From Chitinophaga sp. S165 (GTDB lineage: Bacteria; Bacteroidota; Bacteroidia; Chitinophagales; Chitinophagaceae), in assembly GCF_003182155.1 (NCBI RefSeq), contig NZ_QGTG01000004.1:434001-498000 (forward strand): a stretch of 64,000 nucleotides of DNA, given 5' to 3'. The notes below the pieces were generated by a model that was not told the DNA's origin, did not search any database, and was given only the letters and a program-made list of their open reading frames with translations. The position numbers were made by a program, and so were the translations under genes. Position 1 is the first letter of the stretch; every line of letters starts with the position of its first letter. Below are positions 15,736 to 25,082 of the stretch, piece after piece.

Positions 15736-18018
15736 TCACTGCCCGGTATACAATACCTCCGCAGGATTTAACTTCTCTCTATCCCTGTATATCCCTGCAT
15801 CCAGCCAAGCGCCTGCACCAACATTAAAATACTGTACCTTGATCTTATGTAATCCTTTCCGTAAAGGTAAGAACCCACTTTTGTCAGTCAGATCATGCTG
15901 ACCATCATTATCCACTACGACCTGATCATCCACATAAAAGACGGCACCATCATCGCTGTTAAGGTGAAATTCATACAGATCATCCGCAGGGATTTTTACA
16001 TACCCGGTATAGGTCACACCTGCATTTTTAAGCGACAACGGACGAATATCAATGGTAGGTAAAACACCAGTGCTATCGCCTGTAGCCGGTAACTGACGCG
16101 CATTGGCCGGTGTGGAATTAACGAGCGAGAAACGCACGCCTTTCTTGCCCGGTTGCACAGGCAATGAAGGAAGATAAGGTTTGCGTACATAGGTAGCGCT
16201 GTACAAAGGACTGATCCTTCCGGAAGGCAGAACAACAATACACTGCACCATTGCAGAACCATTCTCAGGAACAGAAAGAGCAAACGGTTTTGTATAAGGC
16301 GTGCTCCTCGTTCCCGGCTGACTACCATCAGTAGTATAGTAAATGAAACTACCTTTCACAGGAGGTTTCAAAGTAACCGTTACTGAAGGCGTTGTCACCA
16401 CTTTACTCTCAAGGCCCTGTGGTTCCGGAATACGGAAATTGACGCCGGCCGCATTCAGTCGCCCTAACTCCATCGGTAGTTTCTGCATGAAACGACGATA
16501 ATTTTTCTTCCACGGTTGTGACCAGGCAATTTCCGACAAAGCCAGTGCCCGCGGCCATACCATATAATCGAGCATAGGCTGGTCAGGGATGAACTCCGTC
16601 CAGATATTACCCTGCACACCCTTTATATATTTGCGCTCTGCAGGTGTTAGGGAAGCCGGCAGAGGCTCATATTTGTATACAGTATTGAGCGGAAGATATG
16701 CCGCTGCATTCAGTGGTTCAGTAGCAGGCTGACCTTGTGTATAATCGAAGTAGAGGTAAGTGTTCGGCGTCATAATGACATCATGTTTTTGTTTGGCGGC
16801 GGCAATACCGCCTTCCTCGCCACGCCAGCTCATCACAGTAGCATTAGGTGCGAGACCGCCTTCCAGTATTTCATCCCAACCAATGATAGTACGTCCTTTA
16901 CTGTTTACGAATTTCTCCATCCGTTGAATGAAATAACTCTGCAGATCATGTTCATCTTTCAAACCTAATTTCTTAATGAGGCGCTGCACGTCAGCGGATT
17001 CTTTCCAGCGGTCTTTCAAACATTCATCGCCACCGATATGGATATATTGAGAAGGGAAGAGGGCCATTACTTCTGTCAGTACATCCTGCAAAAAAGTAAA
17101 GACAGAATCATTCACCGGGTTTAAAACATCTTTTGAGATGCCCCAGGTAGTACGTACCTCATATGGGCCACCTGTATTTCCGAACTGCGGATAAGCCGCC
17201 AGCACGGCCTGTGAATGGCCTGGCATTTCAATTTCGGGGATGATCGTGACGTTCCTTTCGGCAGCATATTTCACGATATCACGCACTTCATCCTGTGTAT
17301 AATAACCGCCATATGGTTTACTATCATAAGTAGTACTGCGGCGATGATGGCCTACGATCGTTTCTTTTCTTATGGAAGCAATTTCCTGCAGGCGGGGATA
17401 CTTTTTGATCTCTATACGCCATCCCTGATCTTCAGTGAGATGCCAGTGAAAGCGGTTGAATTTATAGAGCACCATCATGTCAATAAACTGTTTGACAGCG
17501 GCGGGAGGGAAGAAGTGGCGTCCTACATCCAGCATCATCCCGCGATAAGCGAAGCGGGGATAGTCCTGGATCTTAACACCTGGAAGGTGAATGGCAGTTT
17601 GTTTATTCAGGGGAAACAACTGGAGCAACGTTTGCAAGCCATTGAATAATCCGTAGCTGTCTCCCTGCAGATAAACACGGCCGGTGTTCACTTCCAGTAT
17701 GTAGCCTTCGGCATTCCCGGCACTGGCTTCTACCAGTTGTATCACGGAATGTGCTGTAACACGGGGCAATTTTGCATAGCCGTTAGCAGGCAGTTTGAAA
17801 TTATAATTGCGTTGCAGAAAATCATTCAGAAAATTGGCAACCTTACCGGCCGCTTGTCCGCTGTAATGTATTTCCGCTTTCTCATTCAGTACGAAACTTC
17901 CTGGCATGGGAGTCAGCAACACGGGTTCAGGGATGATCGTGATATCGCCTGTTTTCAGTTGCGCCATTCCGTTAAGAAAGTAAAGTGCCGTTAGGATTGA
18001 CAAGAATAATTTCTTCAT
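15736..18018 (-). CDS. Secreted beta-N-acetylhexosaminidase (GH20) with C-terminal PA14-like module
   Basis: Removes terminal N-acetylglucosamine or N-acetylgalactosamine from chitin fragments and glycans. It is 760 residues from the ATG at 18018, chosen because it starts the signal peptide (MKKLFLSILTALYFLNGMAQ). Residues about 25-150 are the GH20b N-terminal domain. The catalytic barrel spans about 155-500, with FHWHLTEDQGWRIEIK and HIGGDE at 327-332; D331-E332 is the catalytic pair. Residues about 545-610 are a chitobiase C-terminal/Fn3-associated module (IYYTTDGSQP). Residues about 640-750 resemble PA14 (YEFHLNSDDGAVFYVDDQVVVDNDG). It probably acts in the periplasm or on the surface. No SusC/SusD partner is adjacent. 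Confidence 0.93.
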   Translation of the reverse strand: MKKLFLSILTALYFLNGMAQLKTGDITIIPEPVLLTPMPGSFVLNEKAEIHYSGQAAGKVANFLNDFLQRNYNFKLPANGYAKLPRVTAHSVIQLVEASAGNAEGYILEVNTGRVYLQGDSYGLFNGLQTLLQLFPLNKQTAIHLPGVKIQDYPRFAYRGMMLDVGRHFFPPAAVKQFIDMMVLYKFNRFHWHLTEDQGWRIEIKKYPRLQEIASIRKETIVGHHRRSTTYDSKPYGGYYTQDEVRDIVKYAAERNVTIIPEIEMPGHSQAVLAAYPQFGNTGGPYEVRTTWGISKDVLNPVNDSVFTFLQDVLTEVMALFPSQYIHIGGDECLKDRWKESADVQRLIKKLGLKDEHDLQSYFIQRMEKFVNSKGRTIIGWDEILEGGLAPNATVMSWRGEEGGIAAAKQKHDVIMTPNTYLYFDYTQGQPATEPLNAAAYLPLNTVYKYEPLPASLTPAERKYIKGVQGNIWTEFIPDQPMLDYMVWPRALALSEIAWSQPWKKNYRRFMQKLPMELGRLNAAGVNFRIPEPQGLESKVVTTPSVTVTLKPPVKGSFIYYTTDGSQPGTRSTPYTKPFALSVPENGSAMVQCIVVLPSGRISPLYSATYVRKPYLPSLPVQPGKKGVRFSLVNSTPANARQLPATGDSTGVLPTIDIRPLSLKNAGVTYTGYVKIPADDLYEFHLNSDDGAVFYVDDQVVVDNDGQHDLTDKSGFLPLRKGLHKIKVQYFNVGAGAWLDAGIYRDREKLNPAEVLYTGQ

Positions 18019-18406
18019 ATGCTTATTGTTGGTACGATAATCCACTGTTCCAGATGATCCGATTGCACCGGCGTTCCGTAAGTATGCATGCTGTACAGCA
18101 GCGGGAACATTATTTACATTACCGGGCCGGAAGGGTTTAAGGTAGTGGATTCTTTTGATAAACTGGTAGCCTTGAACAATGCTAATTTGACATGTTCCTG
18201 ATTACAATGTGACGGAATATATGAATTAATTAAATAATGTAGTACTTTTTGAGGGATTGAACCGGTTGGTACGGGATTTGCGTCATGATGCCCCATTATG
18301 CGTAACAGTATGATAACAAAAAGACAGCGTGATAATGGTTTTAATGATTAAATTTATCGCCAGGAAATTTGTTCAAAATATGAAAACACAAAAAACAAGT
18401 CTATAA
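18019..18406. other. 388-bp divergent spacer
   Basis: Lies between the GH20 gene and the nucleotidyltransferase gene, which point away from each other, so it must hold both promoters. I see no perfect TAnnTTTG box at a suitable distance (TAAATTTA near 18350 is one mismatch away). No supported ORF or RNA was seen. Confidence 0.5.
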
Positions 18407-19309
18407 ATGCAACCAACTTTATTGATCCTTGCAGCTGGAATGGCTAGCCGTTATGGCAGTTTGAAACAGATCCAGCAGTTCGGCCCCAGCGGTGAAACAA
18501 TTGTTGATTACTCCATCTACGACGCTATCCGTGCCGGTTTTGGCAAGATAGTATTCATTATTCGCAAGGATTTTGAAAAAGAATTTAAAGAGATCTTTGA
18601 GCCAAAACTGAAGGGGCGTGTAGCTACTGATTATGTATTCCAGGAAATGGATGCATATCTGAATGGTTATCCGATGCCTGCAGACCGTTCCAAACCATGG
18701 GGAACAGCGCATGCTGTATTATGTGCGAAAGACGCTATCAATGAGCCTTTTGCGGTAATCAATGCGGACGATTTCTATGGTCGTGATTCTTTTGAAAAAG
18801 CAGCGGCATTTTTGAAGAATGACGCGAAGCCTGATGTTTACAGCGTGATAGGGTATCAGCTGAATAAAACTATCAGTGAGCATGGCTCCGTTTCCCGCGG
18901 TGTATGTGCGGCTGACAGCAATAGCAACCTGGCTGCTATCAACGAAAGGACCAAGGTTTACAAAGATGGTGAACAGATCGTGTATGAAGATGCTGATGGC
19001 AGCAAACATGCTATGGCTCCTGACACCCCTGTATCCATGAACTTCTGGGGTTTCCATCCGTCAGTATTTGACATGAGCCAGGGCCTGTTCAAGGATTTCT
19101 TAAAGAAAGACGGTGATAAGCCTAAGTCAGAATTCTTCATTCCAATTGTAGTGGATCACTTCATTAAAAACAAGCTGGGTGTGGTAAATGTCATCCCTAC
19201 AGCAGCGCAGTGGTTCGGTGTAACTTATAAAGAAGATGCACCGGGAGTACAGGAAAGCCTTTCTGCACTGGTGAAAAGTGGGGAATATCCGGACAATCTC
19301 TGGAAATAA
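18407..19309 (+). CDS. Nucleotidyltransferase family protein (NDP-sugar pyrophosphorylase-like)
   Basis: 300 residues with the nucleotidyltransferase fold. The N-terminal signature LLILAAGMASRYGSLKQIQQFGPSGE is the nucleotide-binding loop. FAVINADDFYGRDSF contains the metal-binding Asp pair equivalent to sugar-phosphate nucleotidyltransferases. No left-handed beta-helix or acyltransferase domain follows, so it is the catalytic domain alone. The sugar is unknown. It stands alone, upstream of the ilv leader region, and has no sugar-metabolism neighbours. Confidence 0.85.
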   Translation: MQPTLLILAAGMASRYGSLKQIQQFGPSGETIVDYSIYDAIRAGFGKIVFIIRKDFEKEFKEIFEPKLKGRVATDYVFQEMDAYLNGYPMPADRSKPWGTAHAVLCAKDAINEPFAVINADDFYGRDSFEKAAAFLKNDAKPDVYSVIGYQLNKTISEHGSVSRGVCAADSNSNLAAINERTKVYKDGEQIVYEDADGSKHAMAPDTPVSMNFWGFHPSVFDMSQGLFKDFLKKDGDKPKSEFFIPIVVDHFIKNKLGVVNVIPTAAQWFGVTYKEDAPGVQESLSALVKSGEYPDNLWK

Positions 19310-19431
19310 TACCTGAAGAATTGTAATATTTTTGCTATTTGTGTGGATTTTGACTAAAGAAACTAACTTTTATTTCAATATCTTCAAAAAGTGCAGGTTT
19401 GTTTGCGAAATAACTAAATTTTTTGATCGTA

Positions 19432-19462
19432 TTGTTTTTTAGTCGAACGACCAATACATTTG
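19432..19462 (+). promoter_or_regulatory. ilv leader promoter (TTG-N20-TACATTTG)
   Basis: TTG at 19432-19434 and TACATTTG at 19455-19462, spaced 20 nt, fit the full Bacteroidota consensus. Transcription should begin near 19469, about 22 nt before the leader-peptide ATG. A second TAnnTTTG-like box (TATTTTTG, 19327-19334) lacks a -33 partner. Confidence 0.8.
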
Positions 19463-19490
19463 TAGAAGCAAAATAAAACAAGGTACCTCC

Positions 19491-19604
19491 ATGTGGGTAA
19501 ATAAAGACAATAACAAGATCAATCACATCGTAGCTCAGTTGAATTGGGCTATCACGCTAGTCGTGGTTGTCGTTGTCATTATTAGCCACCAATATGGAGG
19601 ATAG
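19491..19604 (+). CDS. Ile/Val/Leu leader peptide (37 residues)
   Basis: ATG at 19491, TAG at 19602. The peptide is 37 residues and contains ITLVVVVVVIISHQYGG. Residues 23-31 are one Leu, six consecutive Val and two Ile, exactly the products of the downstream ilv genes. This is the hallmark of an attenuation leader: slow translation through these codons when charged Val/Ile/Leu tRNA is scarce. A weak AAGG lies 7 nt before the ATG. The stop codon lies directly after a segment that can form the antiterminator. It is very unlikely to have a function as a peptide. Confidence 0.9.
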   Translation: MWVNKDNNKINHIVAQLNWAITLVVVVVVIISHQYGG

Positions 19605-19647
19605 GTAATTGTGTACAATCACTAAAGATAACAGCAGCCTTCCTCCA
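19595..19647 (+). promoter_or_regulatory. ilv antiterminator pairing
   Basis: Segment 2 (19595-19605, TGGAGGATAGG) can pair with segment 3 (19638-19647, CCTTCCTCCA): 10 bp with a one-nt bulge. This pairing consumes most of the terminator's 5' arm. Segment 2 ends within and just past the leader stop codon, so a ribosome at the stop would mask it. The sequence CCTCCAT at 19486-19492, around the leader start codon, can also pair with ATGGAGG (19594-19600), giving a competing 1:2 hairpin when no ribosome is present. Confidence 0.75.
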
Positions 19648-19668
19648 CAAGAGGAAGGCTTTTTTTTT
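19636..19668 (+). terminator. ilv attenuator terminator
   Basis: Perfect 10-bp stem (19636-19645 with 19651-19660), 5-nt loop CACAA, then nine T. It sits between the leader peptide and ilvE, 45 nt before the ilvE start. It would end a leader RNA of about 200 nt. Confidence 0.93.
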
Positions 19669-19713
19669 GCGCCTGTAATTAAGTATCCAAAATCGAATTC
19701 TAATATCTGAATT

Positions 19714-20619
19714 ATGTATAGCTATTACAACGAGAACACCATTCTTTACGTTAACGGGGAGTATAAGAAAGCCAACGCGGCCACTATCGACCTTTACGGT
19801 CAGTCATTGCACTACGGATATGCCGTATTCGAAGGTATCCGTGCTTACAAAACAGCTGATGGAAAAGTGAAGATTTTCAAAGCGAAAGAGCACTTTGACA
19901 GATTCAAACGTTCCTGCGAGTTGATACACATGCCATATACGTTCAACAATGATGAACTGATCGAGGCATGTTATAAAATACTGGAACTGAACAATATGGA
20001 AGAAGCGTACATCCGTCCGCTGGCTTTCTGCCCCCCGAACATGACCCTGAAAGCGGCCAGCGAAACACATGTACTGATCTGTGCATGGGAGTGGGGCGCT
20101 TATTTAGGTGAAAAACTGCTGCGTGTGATGACATCATCTTACCAGCGTCCAAATCCAAAAGCATTCAAGATCGAATCAAAAACTGCCGGTCTGTATGTAA
20201 ACTCGATCCTGGCTTCGCAGGAAGCAAAGGAAAACGGTTACGATGAAGCACTGCTGCTGGATATGAACGGTTATGTAGCTGAAGGTCCGGGAGCTAACCT
20301 GTTCTTCGAAAAAGACGGTAAGATCTTCACCCCGCCTCCAGGTAACATTCTGCCGGGCATTACCCGCGCTACAGTGATTGAACTATGCCATGAACTGGGT
20401 ATTCCCCTGGAAGAGAAACTCTTCACAACAGACGAACTGAAAACTGCCGATTGCGTATTCTATTGCGGTACCGCAGCAGAAGTAGTTGGTTGGGATTCTC
20501 TTGACGGTCAGACTTTTGCAAAACCATGGGCTACTTCCCTGGGCAAATTGCTACAGCAGGCTTATAAAGCAAGAGTGCTGGAAAAAGAATTCGATCGCGC
20601 TGCTGTACCAGTCTCCTAA
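19714..20619 (+). CDS. ilvE: Branched-chain amino acid aminotransferase
   Basis: Catalyses the last step of Ile, Val and Leu synthesis, moving an amino group from glutamate to the 2-oxo acids. It is 301 residues, a fold-type IV PLP enzyme. Features are YGQSLHYGYAVFEGIRAY near the N-terminus, FKIESKTAGLYVNSILASQEAKENGYDEALLLD with the PLP-binding Lys region, and EGPGANLFFEKDGKIFTPP. It is the first structural gene after the attenuator. A 402-bp gap with a strong hairpin separates it from ilvD, so the rest of the pathway may also have an internal promoter. Confidence 0.95.
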   Translation: MYSYYNENTILYVNGEYKKANAATIDLYGQSLHYGYAVFEGIRAYKTADGKVKIFKAKEHFDRFKRSCELIHMPYTFNNDELIEACYKILELNNMEEAYIRPLAFCPPNMTLKAASETHVLICAWEWGAYLGEKLLRVMTSSYQRPNPKAFKIESKTAGLYVNSILASQEAKENGYDEALLLDMNGYVAEGPGANLFFEKDGKIFTPPPGNILPGITRATVIELCHELGIPLEEKLFTTDELKTADCVFYCGTAAEVVGWDSLDGQTFAKPWATSLGKLLQQAYKARVLEKEFDRAAVPVS

Positions 20620-20754
20620 CCACTGGTCTCAGGTTACAGATATTCATGAAAACTCGTGCTGATTCAGGTATTCCCTCTAATTACTATACCTGAAAACGAT
20701 ACATTATTATTTGAAACTGATAGTATTGTATCCGATCATCAGATAGCTACGCAA

Positions 20755-20794
20755 AGCATCCCGCTTTGTATTATTCAAAACAAAGCGGGATGCT
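20755..20794 (+). terminator. Strong hairpin after ilvE without a T tract
   Basis: Perfect 15-bp stem (20755-20769 with 20780-20794), 10-nt A/T loop, followed by CTTCATAAAG rather than a T run. It could be a weak or factor-assisted terminator, or an RNA-stabilising end for ilvE mRNA. The rest of the 402-bp ilvE-ilvD spacer shows no leader peptide rich in Ile/Val/Leu. A TTG at 20960 followed by TACTACTTTA near 20984 is a weak promoter candidate for ilvD. Confidence 0.5.
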
Positions 20795-21021
20795 CTTCAT
20801 AAAGACTTCGTACATACCTCCCGTTTCTTCCCGTAACAGTATTTTTTGATAAGTTGGAATTTGGATTTTTGAAGGTGTGTTATCCAGTGCCATAGCGGGT
20901 TTAGGCATAAAACGAAGAGATTTGAATACCGGCTAACCGGGCAGTAATTGGTTTGGAACTTGGCTTTTATCACTGCTATTTTGTACTACTTTAAATAGCA
21001 ACCGGAAATACTAACAAACAG

Positions 21022-22701
21022 ATGGAATTAAATAAATACAGCAAAACGCTCACCCAGGACCCTACACAGCCAGCCGCACAGGCGCAGCTGTATGGGATAG
21101 GTTTAACAGAAGAAGACCTGAAGAAAGCACAGGTAGGCGTTGCCAGTATGGGCTACGACGGTAACACCTGTAACATGCACCTCAATGACCTCGCTCAGCA
21201 GGTCAAAAAAGGCGTCTGGGCTAATGATCTCGTCGGACTCACTTTCCATACCATAGGCGTCAGCGATGGTATGAGTAATGGTACTCCCGGTATGCGTTAC
21301 TCCCTGGTCAGCCGTGATGTGATTGCTGATTCCATTGAAACTGTTTGTGGTGCACAATATTATGATGCACTGATCACCGTACCTGGCTGCGATAAAAACA
21401 TGCCTGGTTCCCTGATGGCAATGGGCCGTCTGAACCGTCCGTCTATCATGGTATACGGTGGTACGATCGCTCCGGGCAAGTACAAAGGAAAAGATCTCAA
21501 CATCATCTCCGCATTCGAAGCACTGGGCCAGAAAATGGCAGGTGAGCTGAATGACGAAGATTTTAAGGGAATAGTTATGAACTCCTGCCCTGGCGCTGGC
21601 GCCTGTGGCGGTATGTATACGGCTAATACCATGTCATCAGCTATTGAGGCATTAGGTATGAGCCTTCCATACAGTTCTTCCAGCCCTGCAACCAGCAAGG
21701 AAAAACAGGAAGAATGCCTGGAAGCAGGTAAATATATCCGCCTGCTGCTGGAAAAAGATATTAAGCCTACCGACATCATGACCTTTGAGGCATTTGAAAA
21801 TGCCGCTACCGTTGTGATGGCACTGGGAGGAAGTACAAATGCGGTATTACACTTCATCGCCATAGCAAAATCAGTAGGCGTGAAATTCACTTTACAGGAT
21901 TTCCAGCGTATCAGCGACAAAACGCCATTGATAGCTGACCTGAAACCAAGTGGTAAATACCTGATGGAAGACCTGCACAACATTGGCGGTGTTCCACTGG
22001 TAATGAAATATTTACTGAAACAAGGTTACCTGCACGGACATTGCCTCACCGTAACCGGCAAGACCCTGGCAGAGAACCTGGCAAGTGTTCCTGATCTGGA
22101 TTTTGAATCACAGGACATTATCGTTCCTTCTGAGAAACCGCTGAAAGCTACCGGCCACATACAGATGTTGTATGGTAACCTGGCAGAACTGGGCTCAGTA
22201 GCAAAAATAACCGGTAAGGAAGGCTTAAGCTTCCGCGGGCCTGCACGTGTGTTTGATGGTGAGTTTGAACTGATAGCAGGTATCCAGAGCGGCCGTGTGC
22301 AGAAAGGAGATGTGGTGGTGATCAGACAGGTAGGCCCTAAAGGAGCACCTGGTATGCCTGAAATGCTGAAACCTACTTCTGCTATTATGGGTGTAGGTCT
22401 TGGTAAGAGTGTAGCGCTGATCACAGACGGACGTTTTTCCGGTGGTACACACGGTTTTGTGGTAGGTCATATCACACCGGAAGCCTATGAAGGCGGTACC
22501 ATCGCGCTGGTAAAAGACAATGATATTATTGAAATAGATGCCGAAAAGAACACGATCAATGTGGAAGTGAGCGCAGAGGAACTGGCAGCCCGCAGGGCAC
22601 AGTGGGTAAAGCCTGCATTGAAAGTAACCAACGGTATATTGTTAAAATACGCAAAACTCGTTTCAAATGCAACAGAAGGATGTGTTACCGATGAAGCCTG
22701 A
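21022..22701 (+). CDS. ilvD: Dihydroxy-acid dehydratase
   Basis: Dehydrates dihydroxy-isovalerate and dihydroxy-methylvalerate to the 2-oxo acids, third step of Val/Ile synthesis, using an iron-sulfur cluster. It is 559 residues, full length. Cluster and active-site regions are visible: GCDKNMPGSLMAMGRLNRPS and NSCPGAGACGGMYTANTMSSAIEALG. The C-terminal DGRFSGGTHGFVVGHITPEAYEGG motif is also present. Its 3' end overlaps the start of ilvB. Confidence 0.96.
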   Translation: MELNKYSKTLTQDPTQPAAQAQLYGIGLTEEDLKKAQVGVASMGYDGNTCNMHLNDLAQQVKKGVWANDLVGLTFHTIGVSDGMSNGTPGMRYSLVSRDVIADSIETVCGAQYYDALITVPGCDKNMPGSLMAMGRLNRPSIMVYGGTIAPGKYKGKDLNIISAFEALGQKMAGELNDEDFKGIVMNSCPGAGACGGMYTANTMSSAIEALGMSLPYSSSSPATSKEKQEECLEAGKYIRLLLEKDIKPTDIMTFEAFENAATVVMALGGSTNAVLHFIAIAKSVGVKFTLQDFQRISDKTPLIADLKPSGKYLMEDLHNIGGVPLVMKYLLKQGYLHGHCLTVTGKTLAENLASVPDLDFESQDIIVPSEKPLKATGHIQMLYGNLAELGSVAKITGKEGLSFRGPARVFDGEFELIAGIQSGRVQKGDVVVIRQVGPKGAPGMPEMLKPTSAIMGVGLGKSVALITDGRFSGGTHGFVVGHITPEAYEGGTIALVKDNDIIEIDAEKNTINVEVSAEELAARRAQWVKPALKVTNGILLKYAKLVSNATEGCVTDEA

Positions 22702-24421
22702 GCCAACTGAAAAGCGGGCAGCAACAACTGCTCCCCTTAATATCACTGGTTCTGAGGCAGTGATCCGCTCGCTGATTGCAGAAGGTGTAGAAACCATTTT
22801 CGGCTATCCGGGAGGCGCTATTATGCCCATTTATGATGCCCTGTACGATTTCCAGGACCAGGTACATCACATATTGGTCCGTCACGAACAAGGTGCAACG
22901 CATGCAGCACAAGGTTATGCACGCACTTCCGGCAAAACAGGAGTGGTCTTCGCCACATCCGGTCCCGGAGCTACCAACCTGGTAACAGGATTGGCAGATG
23001 CTTACATGGACTCTACACCGATGGTGTGCATCACCGGTCAGGTGGCAGCAGCGCTGCTAGGTACCGATGCATTCCAGGAAACCGACGTAATAGGTATCAC
23101 TATGCCTATCACAAAATGGAACATCCAGGTAACACGTCCGGAAGACATTCCAGGCGCTATTGCCAAAGCATTCTATATCGCGGGCAGCGGCCGTCCTGGC
23201 CCTGTACTGGTAGATATCACCAAGAATGCGCAGGCAGCGAAGTTTGACTTCAAATACGAAAAATGTGAGTATATCCGCAGTTACCGTCCCGTTCCGGTAA
23301 TGGATAAGGATGCGGTAGCAGAAGCGGCAGAACTGATCAACAGCGCGAAACGTCCATATATCCTTTGTGGTCACGGCGTACTGTTGGCAGGAGCTGAAAA
23401 AGACCTCATCGCACTGGCGGAAAAAGCAAGCATTCCTGTTGCTTCCACCTTGCTCGGCTTATCTGCTGTTCCGGTAGATCATCCGCTGTATGTAGGTTAT
23501 CTGGGTATGCATGGTAACTATGCACCCAACATCAAAACAAATGAGTGTGATGTACTGATCGCTGTGGGGATGCGCTTTGACGACCGTATTACCGGTGATG
23601 TGAGCGCATATGCGAAACAGGCCAAAGTGGTGCACATCGAAATAGACGCCGCTGAGATCAACAAGATCATCAAAGCGGATGTAGCAGTACATGCTGATGC
23701 AAAAACTGCCTTGCAGGCATTACTGGGACTGGTAAAACCAGCGAAGCATGACGAGTGGATCCAGGGATTCCGCGAAGCAGATAAACAGGAAGAGGAAAAA
23801 GTAACTAAGAAGGAACTGTATCCTACTGAAGGTGGTCTGAAGATGGCTGAAGTGGTGCGTCTCATCTCTGAAAGAACAGAAGGTAAAGCCGTACTGGTAA
23901 CAGACGTAGGGCAGCACCAGATGATCGCTTCCCGTTACTATCGCTTTAAAGATCCTAACACCAATATCACTTCAGGTGGTATGGGAACAATGGGTTTTGC
24001 ATTGCCGGCATCAATGGGCGCGAAAGTAGGTACACCTGAAAAAGAAGTAGTGGCGGTGATCGGTGATGGTTGTTTCCAGATGACATTGCAGGAACTGGGT
24101 ACTATCTATCAGTCTGAAATAGGCGTGAAAATAGTGATCCTGAACAATAACTTCCTGGGTATGGTGCGTCAATGGCAGCAGCTGTTCTTTGACAAACGTT
24201 ATTCTTCCACGGAAATGGTGAACCCTGATTTTGTACAGATAGCAAAGGGTTTCTTCATCCCGGGCCGGAAAGTAACTGACCGTGCGGATATTGCAGCAGC
24301 GGTAGATGAGATGATCTCTCACAAAGGCGCTTACCTGCTGGAAGTTGTAGTGGAAAAAGAAGACAACGTATTCCCAATGGTGCCTGCCGGTGCTCCGATA
24401 GCTAATATCAGGCTCGAGTAG
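22691..24421 (+). CDS. ilvB: Acetolactate synthase, large catalytic subunit
   Basis: Condenses pyruvate with pyruvate or 2-oxobutyrate using thiamine diphosphate, the first common step of Val/Ile synthesis. The ATG at 22691 gives 576 residues. It overlaps ilvD by 11 nt and follows AGAAGGA. An in-frame ATG at 22667 is the alternative. Visible features are the N-terminal FGYPGGAIMPIYDALYD and HEQGATHAAQGYAR with the catalytic Glu, and the TPP-magnesium motif GDGCFQMTLQELGTIYQSEIGVKIVILNNN in the C-terminal third. The small subunit gene follows 37 nt downstream. Confidence 0.95.
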   Translation: MKPEPTEKRAATTAPLNITGSEAVIRSLIAEGVETIFGYPGGAIMPIYDALYDFQDQVHHILVRHEQGATHAAQGYARTSGKTGVVFATSGPGATNLVTGLADAYMDSTPMVCITGQVAAALLGTDAFQETDVIGITMPITKWNIQVTRPEDIPGAIAKAFYIAGSGRPGPVLVDITKNAQAAKFDFKYEKCEYIRSYRPVPVMDKDAVAEAAELINSAKRPYILCGHGVLLAGAEKDLIALAEKASIPVASTLLGLSAVPVDHPLYVGYLGMHGNYAPNIKTNECDVLIAVGMRFDDRITGDVSAYAKQAKVVHIEIDAAEINKIIKADVAVHADAKTALQALLGLVKPAKHDEWIQGFREADKQEEEKVTKKELYPTEGGLKMAEVVRLISERTEGKAVLVTDVGQHQMIASRYYRFKDPNTNITSGGMGTMGFALPASMGAKVGTPEKEVVAVIGDGCFQMTLQELGTIYQSEIGVKIVILNNNFLGMVRQWQQLFFDKRYSSTEMVNPDFVQIAKGFFIPGRKVTDRADIAAAVDEMISHKGAYLLEVVVEKEDNVFPMVPAGAPIANIRLE

Positions 24422-24458
24422 GAGGAACAAGGAACCCGAAATCATTAACACGAACACT

Positions 24459-25046
24459 ATGCAAAAAGAATATACAGTAACGGTATATACGGAAGACAGG
24501 ATCGGTATCACGAACCGTATCACCGTTATCTTCACCCGCCGGGGTATCAACATCACCAGCCTGACGACAGCTGAAACGGAGATCCCGGGCGTATATAAGT
24601 TCATCATCACCGTATTGTCCGAAAAAGCGAAGCTGGAGAAGATCGTTGGTCAGATAGAAAGACTGATAGAGATCCACCGTGCTTTTGTGCATGAGGAAGA
24701 CGAGGTGGTATATCAGGAGCTGGCCCTTTACAAAATATCTACAAAGGCATTGCAGAATGGTAATATCGAACAGCTGATCCGCGAGAACAATGCACGTATA
24801 CTCACACTTACAGACGAGTATTTTGTATTGGAAAAAACAGGTCATCAGCAGGAGCTGATCGATCTGCAGGCGAAGCTGGCGCCATATGGTCTGATCGAAT
24901 ATTCAAAGAGTGGAAGAGTGGCGATCGTAAAATGGAGCCGCCGTTTCCATGATCATCTGAAAGAACTGTCAGCACTTCGTCCCGACAATCTGAAGGAAGC
25001 GAAGTATGGCAACGCAGAAGTATCTGCAGAAGAAGAAAGTATCTAG
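24459..25046 (+). CDS. ilvN: Acetolactate synthase, small regulatory subunit
   Basis: Binds branched-chain amino acids and confers feedback inhibition on IlvB. It is 195 residues. Residues about 1-80 are an ACT domain (YTVTVYTEDRIGITNRITVIFTRRGINITSLTTAETE), where valine binds in homologues. The C-terminal half (about 85-165) is the ALS_SS C-terminal domain (RENNARILTLTDEYFVLEKTGHQQELIDL). The last 30 residues are a charged tail. Placed between ilvB and ilvC, as expected. Confidence 0.94.
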   Translation: MQKEYTVTVYTEDRIGITNRITVIFTRRGINITSLTTAETEIPGVYKFIITVLSEKAKLEKIVGQIERLIEIHRAFVHEEDEVVYQELALYKISTKALQNGNIEQLIRENNARILTLTDEYFVLEKTGHQQELIDLQAKLAPYGLIEYSKSGRVAIVKWSRRFHDHLKELSALRPDNLKEAKYGNAEVSAEEESI

Positions 25047-25082
25047 TTTAAATAATTCATAAAAAACAAACACTATCAAAAC

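Noticed and set aside
20647..20694. Short ORF (MKTRADSGIPSNYYT) after ilvE as a second ilv leader peptide
   Set aside because: It has only one Ile and no Val or Leu, and the following hairpin has no T tract.
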